This document shows, piece after piece, positions 5,101 to 8,094 of a DNA stretch of 8,094 nt (its first letter is position 1; every line of letters starts with the position of its first letter). The notes beneath the pieces were generated by a model. It did not search any database. It saw nothing but the letters and a program-made list of their open reading frames with translations, and was not told the DNA's origin. The position numbers were made by a program, and so were the translations under genes. Source of the stretch: an uncultured Flavobacteriales bacterium (GTDB lineage Bacteria; Bacteroidota; Bacteroidia; Flavobacteriales_D; Sanyastnellaceae); assembly GCA_937897625.1 (NCBI GenBank), contig CALCNZ010000190.1:1-8094 (forward strand). Reading direction: 5' to 3'.

Positions 5101-8094
5101 GTAATACAACACAAATCTTCGGTTTGGCGCATAGCCTTCTGTCCAATAATAAATGTCACCAGTGGCAGAGCCATTCGTTTCATTTCCGAAATAATGATCG
5201 CCCGCCATTACGGCAATCATGTTGCCCGGATTGTTGGTATTCGGAAAAGCACCCCCAAGATTACTAAACGTATTTTGACCTAGCTGCCCGGTTGTGGTTC
5301 CAAATCCGATGACTGGACCAAAGACTAAAAATCCATTTGTACTTACTGCCAGACTTGTATAATTGTTCCCGAAAAAATTGAATGAAAATCCAACCGGAAT
5401 ATTATCCCAACCGCCGTTATCTAAATTTCCACCACCAATTGGAGTTATTGAAACGCCATTCGTGCAAAGTGTTGAAGCGTTCGCAGGAACAGTCGTGGAT
5501 GCATAAGAACGTGATGAAAACACATAGTTACTTGCACTTAATCCGCTGTTTATTGCAGTAGAAATTCCGGAACAAACTGGAGATGTTGTTTGCAATGTGG
5601 CCTGCGCCAACGGATAGACTCCAACACTTAAATATCCATAAGAAACGCACCCAGCATAAGCTCCAGACCCCGTGCCTGTAACTTTAAATTCAGACGTTTC
5701 TGAAATGGTACAATTCAATGTGTAACCACTCGTTGTAACGTTGGTAACACTTGGAGTCTGAACTTGCCATGTGTAGGAAATGTCTGGATCAATAGAGGAA
5801 TTCGCAATCAACGAAATTGCCCCTCCTGTCTGACAGAACAGCGGTGTAGATGAATTAATAACGATGGTCGGTGGGCCTACTGTAACAGAAGCTTGCGAAG
5901 AACATCCAGCAGCGTTTGTGCCTGTAACTGTATAGGTCGTTAACGTTGATGCCGTTGAAGAAACTACTGCTCCCGTTAATGAACTTAAAGTTGATGAAGC
6001 ATTCCAAACATACGTTGAAGCACCTGCTGCAGTGAGCGTTCCACTTCCACAAAACACACCACCGTTAGAGGCTGTCACAGTTACAGTAGGATTCGTACTC
6101 ACTGTTGCGCTTACGGAAGAAGAGGTTACGGAAAGCCCGGAAACGGCGCAGGTAATCACACATCTATACAGTTGTGTTGCCGTGTTAACCCCGGTGGTGT
6201 ACACACTTGAAGTGGCTCCGGAAACCGCGGTCCACGAGGTTCCGCCGTTGGTTGATGTTTGCCACTGATAGGTGTATTCGCTTATTGCACCAGGAACAAC
6301 AGTTAAAACAAAAACGCCCGTTCCACATTGAACAGTAGGATTGGCCGCAATAGAACTGACGGTTGGCGTGCCCGAGCATGCCGACAATGAAAACTCATCG
6401 GCTCCAATATCTGGATTAGCCGCACGTGTTGCATTATCGAAATCTACCGTAACTCCTGTTCCCGTTGCACCCGTTCCGTTGAATGGAATAATTCCAGCAT
6501 TCAATACATTCAAGTGTAAATCTGTTGAGGAAACAAAGGGCGGATTCACAGAAATTCCATTGACATCTTTTCCCGTGTTTGTTTTCCAAATGGAAAGAGT
6601 AGCGGCATTGCTTCCATTATAAAATCCCACATTTCCCGAAGGAACATAGTAGTCGTTATTATTCACGGTAGCTCCTGAAATATTTGCTGTTGCTAAGGTG
6701 TAGAATCCATACGCATTTGAACTTGCAATGGAATTCACTAAAATATTATTTCGAAATGAAGTAAGCGAACTCGCTGCAGAATTCAAGGTTATGCACGAAG
6801 AGAAAGGCGGTGCAACGCTTCCAGAGGTGCTGGCTGTTGTTAATGCAATTGTGTTGTGATCTATGGAATAACCCGTTATTCCTACCGCACTGTATATTCC
6901 TTGAGAGGCATATTGTGAAACGGTGGAAGAAAAATTCGCGGCCACAATATCACGAATCATGTTGTTCTGAATGAAACCCGACGTGTTTCCCGTTGCACTC
7001 GAAATGTAGATTCCCAAGGCAGACCAACCGGTTGAATTTGATTGTTGAACGTCGTGAATGTTGTTGCGTAAAATTCGAACACCGTAATTGTTCGCAGCCA
7101 CTTCAATTCCGTAAACGTTCGAAGAATAACCCGTTCCGCTATATTCACCGCAACGAATATCGTTAGCCTCTAAAAGCGCCGATCCCGTTGATGTGGCAGT
7201 ATTCGAAACATAAATTCCACGTTGACCAATATTCTCGCCGATGGTGGCGGAACCAATGATATTGTTTCGAATAATTAGTCCAGTATTCGGATAGGAAACA
7301 GATCCCCCATTCGCATAAATTCCAACATAACATCTTCGAATTTCATTGTTGTCAATGAGCGTATTCAAGCTTGAATAGGCGCCTGTTGTCATTGTTGTGG
7401 TGCTGTAATTCGAAAGGTTAATTCCGTAGGATGCATTTACGGCTAATGCACTGTTTCGACTTCCGACAATTACACAATTCTTAACGGTTATGTTGTTCGC
7501 ACCGTTTGCACCTACCGTGCTTGCTGAAGACAAACGAATGCACGCTACAATGTTTGAGGAAAGTGCACCCTGAATGGTTAAGTTTCTAGTGCCCGAAGTT
7601 GAAGGGTCGTCCCCGTCGATGGTCACATTATCGGCGCCATTCAATTCAATAATTCCTCTGTTCGTTGTTGGAGTTGCCGATGAATTAACCGTGAAATTTC
7701 CTCCTGAAGGACGAATAAGAATAGATGTGTAATTGCTTGGTGAAGAAGATTGAAGAAGTGCGGTGGGTGACGCAGGCTCAGTGGTATTTCCTGTTATTGA
7801 AACAGTGATTACTCCTTGATGTGTTCCTGCGTTGATGGCAGTGAATGCGCCCACCAGCGCTAGTTGTTGCCACAAGCCCGCACCCATGGTGTCTAGCAGC
7901 GCGCCGTTCAATGCTGACAAGCCACCCAGCAGGGTCCAGGCCAATGTCAGGGCCGCGCCCCAGGCCAATTCGATCAGACCGAAGCGTGTTTTGACCACGG
8001 TGTAATCGGCGGCGCGTTGGTGTGCTTGCAGGGTAATCGTGGCTGAGAAAGTGGGTGGCACCGCGTCGCGGTGGGTCGCCACATGGCGGATCTG
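2098..8094 (-). CDS. Giant T9SS-exported modular adhesin-like protein; frame chimeric at its 5' end
   Basis: A single frame runs from the window edge to TAA at 2100-2098. Residue numbers below count from GTG at 8082. Residues 1-80 belong to an unrelated protease (separate entry), so the genuine cargo protein covers about 81-1994 and lacks its own start and signal peptide. Order of modules: right-handed beta-helix (81 to about 564, ending in the common IGADEF motif); Ig/PKD-like domains (about 569-820); a jelly-roll or nidogen-like module (about 885-1070; IPVGFSFNFFGNNYTSLAV, STNGFLVFG); an Ig-like domain (about 1138-1225); a CNYNASATVNDGSC motif; MopE-type motif 1 (about 1255-1320; YLDADADGYF, CNGLDDNCNSSIDEG); three 46-residue repeats (1328 to about 1459); MopE-type motif 2 (about 1458-1523; YYVDADGDGFG); a PPC-like domain (about 1565-1642); a duplicated C-terminal module (about 1650-1865); a Gln/Asp-rich linker; and a T9SS type A sorting domain (1911-1994). 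The last directs export across the outer membrane through the Por/T9SS machinery, with cleavage and surface attachment or release. No enzymatic motif is seen; I infer an adhesin or matrix role. Confidence 0.85.
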   Translation of the reverse strand, partial: QIRHVATHRDAVPPTFSATITLQAHQRAADYTVVKTRFGLIELAWGAALTLAWTLLGGLSALNGALLDTMGAGLWQQLALVGAFTAINAGTHQGVITVSITGNTTEPASPTALLQSSSPSNYTSILIRPSGGNFTVNSSATPTTNRGIIELNGADNVTIDGDDPSTSGTRNLTIQGALSSNIVACIRLSSASTVGANGANNITVKNCVIVGSRNSALAVNASYGINLSNYSTTTMTTGAYSSLNTLIDNNEIRRCYVGIYANGGSVSYPNTGLIIRNNIIGSATIGENIGQRGIYVSNTATSTGSALLEANDIRCGEYSGTGYSSNVYGIEVAANNYGVRILRNNIHDVQQSNSTGWSALGIYISSATGNTSGFIQNNMIRDIVAANFSSTVSQYASQGIYSAVGITGYSIDHNTIALTTASTSGSVAPPFSSCITLNSAASSLTSFRNNILVNSIASSNAYGFYTLATANISGATVNNNDYYVPSGNVGFYNGSNAATLSIWKTNTGKDVNGISVNPPFVSSTDLHLNVLNAGIIPFNGTGATGTGVTVDFDNATRAANPDIGADEFSLSACSGTPTVSSIAANPTVQCGTGVFVLTVVPGAISEYTYQWQTSTNGGTSWTAVSGATSSVYTTGVNTATQLYRCVITCAVSGLSVTSSSVSATVSTNPTVTVTASNGGVFCGSGTLTAAGASTYVWNASSTLSSLTGAVVSSTASTLTTYTVTGTNAAGCSSQASVTVGPPTIVINSSTPLFCQTGGAISLIANSSIDPDISYTWQVQTPSVTNVTTSGYTLNCTISETSEFKVTGTGSGAYAGCVSYGYLSVGVYPLAQATLQTTSPVCSGISTAINSGLSASNYVFSSRSYASTTVPANASTLCTNGVSITPIGGGNLDNGGWDNIPVGFSFNFFGNNYTSLAVSTNGFLVFGPVIGFGTTTGQLGQNTFSNLGGAFPNTNNPGNMIAVMAGDHYFGNETNGSATGDIYYWTEGYAPNRRFVLYYKEVNACCSASNPTFSARVVLYETLGIVDLFIDNNLQAGPNSVGVQNGSKTIGVSPSGLDYFSNSITSGQAWRLFPPTNFLTTWNQNTGSGNVQFASGYNLFSQTVAPTVSTTYNLTYTNTLTGCSNGSSPASVTINVLGSTAPTGVVTSSSVPSICNPETVTLSTNYSGSLAGLSLNWQSSLNGTTWTNISNATGSTLTTTHSTPTYYRLQFIACGGTPSYSSSVLVGHSCGIPGCTVASACNYNASATVNDGSCVYATTWYLDADADGYFVSQTLACSNPGAGYTATAGISGDCNDANAQIHPGATEVCNGLDDNCNSSIDEGLATSNSTTTSACDSYTWYVNGQTYTSSETYTSVTGCHTETLVLTITPSTNITTTVSACDSYTWSVNGITYTTSGSYSSINGCHTEILNLTITPITSNTTTAIGCDSYTWNLNGMVYTTSGTYSVISGCHTEILSLTITPSSVYYVDADGDGFGSTTTANFCTAPSSGYSLVGGDCDDSQFTINPNASEDCFNALDDNCDGNINEGCLSALPGEEPYNSITAPSAYYSYCSSFYGTLAGAFPSTLAQSTCITGEDRWYNFTTLSTGVTIFVGSNANDIVIELQDANGNVIDVENTVVGIGTEVLTKTGLTLGATYRVGIRNYNSAAQAGGQFSGCIRHLRAGGADSGTSATWPSTIGMCNVFKAAYCGGTGVQYRYTWTGLSGIANGQVYTKTQTSDYLTLTSVTPMLPAGCTYNVLVTTIYTIPNGAGVNELFEMPAASPTLITISANPLTSLRTSDQCAAGPRYRGAVVASLPWVCGVTNWRWRFTEVNPLNLQTVGLPIEQNRGAASNYLTLSTVTALQYGKTYAVQTSPIYSYTGTNYQWGPVTYMCIIGSAGLIVDPMEGAAQGGSQDSTKGASQDLPQDLASDLSQNLELSVYPNPSHGEGVTISMSGIHSDNVQLKVYDALGRKIESKRYVVDGTLQTTLSFQQELSDGLYLIEVTSGTSTKSARLLIQR
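2101..2352 (-). other. T9SS type A C-terminal sorting domain
   Basis: These are the last 84 residues of the large protein (1911-1994). They contain the diagnostic VYPNPSHGEG start, LKVYDALGRKI in the middle, and DGLYLIEVTSGTSTKSARLL near the end, closing with IQR. This is the standard layout of the Por secretion system sorting domain: YPNP, then a xxVxDxxGRxV-like strand, then G-Y-x-V and a basic tail. It is recognised by the type IX secretion machinery at the outer membrane and normally removed by the PorU sortase. It is the strongest lineage marker in the window. Confidence 0.93.
2353..2445 (-). other. Gln/Asp/Ser-rich linker with degenerate QDL repeats
   Basis: About 30 residues between the C-terminal module and the sorting domain are built from recurring S-Q-D-L/P-Q-D-L/S-D-L/S-Q-N-L steps. 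The underlying DNA repeats CAAGACCTT, CAGGACCTT and related codons. Hydrophilic, low-complexity spacers before T9SS sorting domains are common. This one shows short codon-level repetition consistent with slippage growth. Confidence 0.6.
2490..3063 (-). other. Internally duplicated Cys-containing C-terminal module
   Basis: Two halves share a pattern. Half A (about residues 1676-1748) has Q-Y-R-Y-T-W-T, then SDYLTLTSVTPMLPAGCTYN and TTIYTIPNGAG. Half B (about 1775-1862) has N-W-R-W-R-F-T, then SNYLTLSTVTALQYGKTYAV and TSPIYSYTGTNYQWG. Both carry early cysteines (CNVFKAAYC; DQCAAGPRYRG with WVCG). I recall similar modules before the sorting domain in Fluviicola-like exoproteins but know no function for them. 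The module follows a PPC-like beta-sandwich (CITGEDRWYNF, GVTIFVGSNANDIVIELQDA) that starts near 3390. Confidence 0.6.
3514..3711 (-). other. MopE-type metal-binding motif, copy 2
   Basis: Residues about 1458-1523 read YYVDADGDGFG, then GGDCDDSQFTINPNASEDC, then ALDDNCDGNINEGC. This matches the known MopE-like putative metal-binding motif (DxDxDGxG, DCDD, NPxAxExCx, DDNCDGxxDEG). Asp-rich DxDxDG loops of this kind usually bind calcium, and the cysteines are probably paired. It lies directly after the three 46-residue repeats. Confidence 0.8.
3706..4101 (-). repeat. Three tandem 138-bp (46-aa) repeats with CDSYTW and GCHTE motifs
   Basis: The Trp codons of the three CDSYTW motifs lie at 4080, 3942 and 3804, exactly 138 bases apart. 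Each unit reads C-D-S-Y-T-W, x-x-N-G, Y-T-x-S, Y-[TS]-x-[VI]-x-G-C-H-T-E, then L-x-L-T-I-T-P. Two conserved cysteines per unit suggest one disulfide per repeat. The third unit is cut short after about 40 residues, where the second MopE-type motif begins. The units are clearly related in protein sequence but diverged in DNA, so this is an old duplication rather than a fresh one. Confidence 0.85.
4126..4320 (-). other. MopE-type metal-binding motif, copy 1, preceded by a DGSC motif
   Basis: Residues about 1255-1320 contain YLDADADGYF, SGDCNDANAQIHPGATEVC and NGLDDNCNSSIDEG, the MopE-like Asp/Cys signature. Immediately before it (about 4330-4398) lies GCTVASACNYNASATVNDGSC, shown here in its common form G-C-T-x(3)-A-C-N-Y-N-x-A-x(4)-D-G-S-C, a small Cys motif frequent in Bacteroidetes exoproteins. 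Calcium binding is inferred from the family. Confidence 0.8.
4870..5430 (-). other. Jelly-roll/nidogen-like extracellular module
   Basis: Residues about 885-1070 contain GGWDNIPVGFSFNFFGNN, SLAVSTNGFLVFG, NMIAVMAGDHYFG, RRFVLYYKEVN, ARVVLYETLGIVDLFI and AWRLFPP. This layout, with a phi-G-F-x-F-x-F-F-G-x-x-Y opening followed by a surface-exposed NGF and a later V-x-L-Y-E strand, recurs in Bacteroidetes adhesin-like proteins and resembles the nidogen/NIDO type. It has no catalytic signature. The assignment is by pattern only. Confidence 0.5.
6391..7848 (-). other. Right-handed parallel beta-helix domain, 5' end truncated by the junction
   Basis: Residues about 79-564 include GADNVTIDGDDP and repeated rung motifs such as IRNNIIG, LEANDIRCG, LRNNIHDV, IQNNMIRDI, IDHNTIAL and FRNNILVN. 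Each is followed by a short GIY or GIE strand, the typical PbH1 pattern. The domain closes with ANPDIGADEF, which often ends such domains in Bacteroidetes exoproteins. The opening TAINAGTHQG with VITVSITGNTTEP is the interior of a familiar N-terminal segment that normally follows a signal peptide and a few dozen residues. Here those are absent and replaced by protease sequence. Confidence 0.8.
7843..8094 (-). CDS. M48/Ste24-type membrane metalloprotease, internal N-terminal fragment (foreign DNA)
   Basis: Reading in from the right edge, the frame gives Q-I-R-H-V-A-T-H-R-D-A-V-P, then LQAHQRAADYTVVKTRFG, the hydrophobic segment LIELAWGAALTLAWTLLGG, and WQQLALVGAF. The HQxAADYTxxKxRFG pattern followed by a membrane helix is characteristic of the N-terminal membrane domain of M48-family (Ste24/CAAX-protease-like) metallopeptidases of betaproteobacteria. 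The zinc-binding HExxH lies further downstream in such proteins and is absent here. GC is about 62% (146 of 234 bases at 7861-8094), against about 40-48% just to the left, and codons end mostly in G or C. The fragment is open at the right edge, so the GTG at 8082 is an internal valine. It is cut off at about 7843-7850, where beta-helix sequence begins in frame. Confidence 0.75.

Noticed and set aside
7843..8094. Natural fusion of a protease domain to an adhesin
   Set aside because: The protease fragment lacks its zinc site and ends inside its membrane domain. The cargo fragment starts inside a beta-helix without a signal peptide, and base composition changes at the same point, so a chimera explains it better.

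Overview
The window holds parts of two very large surface or secreted proteins from a Bacteroidetes-type bacterium. Both are encoded on the minus strand. At the right edge there is a short piece of foreign-looking, GC-rich DNA. Four things support Bacteroidetes: a C-terminal type IX secretion (T9SS) sorting domain with the VYPNP motif, Ser/Thr/Asn/Gly-rich chains of Ig-like and jelly-roll-like modules, MopE-type metal-binding motifs, and a moderate GC content (roughly 38-45% over most of the window). The C-terminal module of the larger protein looks like those I associate with Fluviicola/Crocinitomicaceae. That lineage call comes from memory of the family and is tentative.

Layout from left to right. 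Positions 1-1770 hold the 5' part of a gene for a signal-peptide-bearing modular protein; its 3' end lies beyond the left edge. Positions 1771-2097 are intergenic. They contain a small array of GATGAC-punctuated hairpin-like repeats just downstream of the larger gene and a 16-bp perfect AT-rich palindrome upstream of the left gene. Positions 2098 to about 7850 encode about 1,915 residues of a giant T9SS cargo protein. In protein order it has a right-handed beta-helix, several Ig/PKD-like domains, a jelly-roll-like module, a DGSC-type motif, a MopE-type motif, three 46-residue repeats, a second MopE-type motif, a PPC-like domain, a duplicated C-terminal module, a Gln/Asp-rich linker and the sorting domain. 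Positions from about 7843 to 8094 encode, in the same frame, an N-terminal fragment of an M48/Ste24-type membrane metalloprotease. This stretch is about 62% GC with strongly GC-ending codons and looks betaproteobacterial.

The most important point for a user is that the 2098-8094 reading frame is almost certainly chimeric. A protease N-terminus is joined in frame to the interior of a beta-helix domain, and the cargo protein's own start and signal peptide are missing. The likeliest cause is an assembly or library chimera rather than a natural fusion. The apparent GTG start at 8082 is not a real start either, because the frame stays open to the window edge with protease-like residues.

The two cargo genes would act together only in a broad sense: both look like exported, multi-domain adhesin-like proteins. 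I see no defence system, mobile element, CRISPR array, tRNA or rRNA, and no clearly novel enzymatic system.
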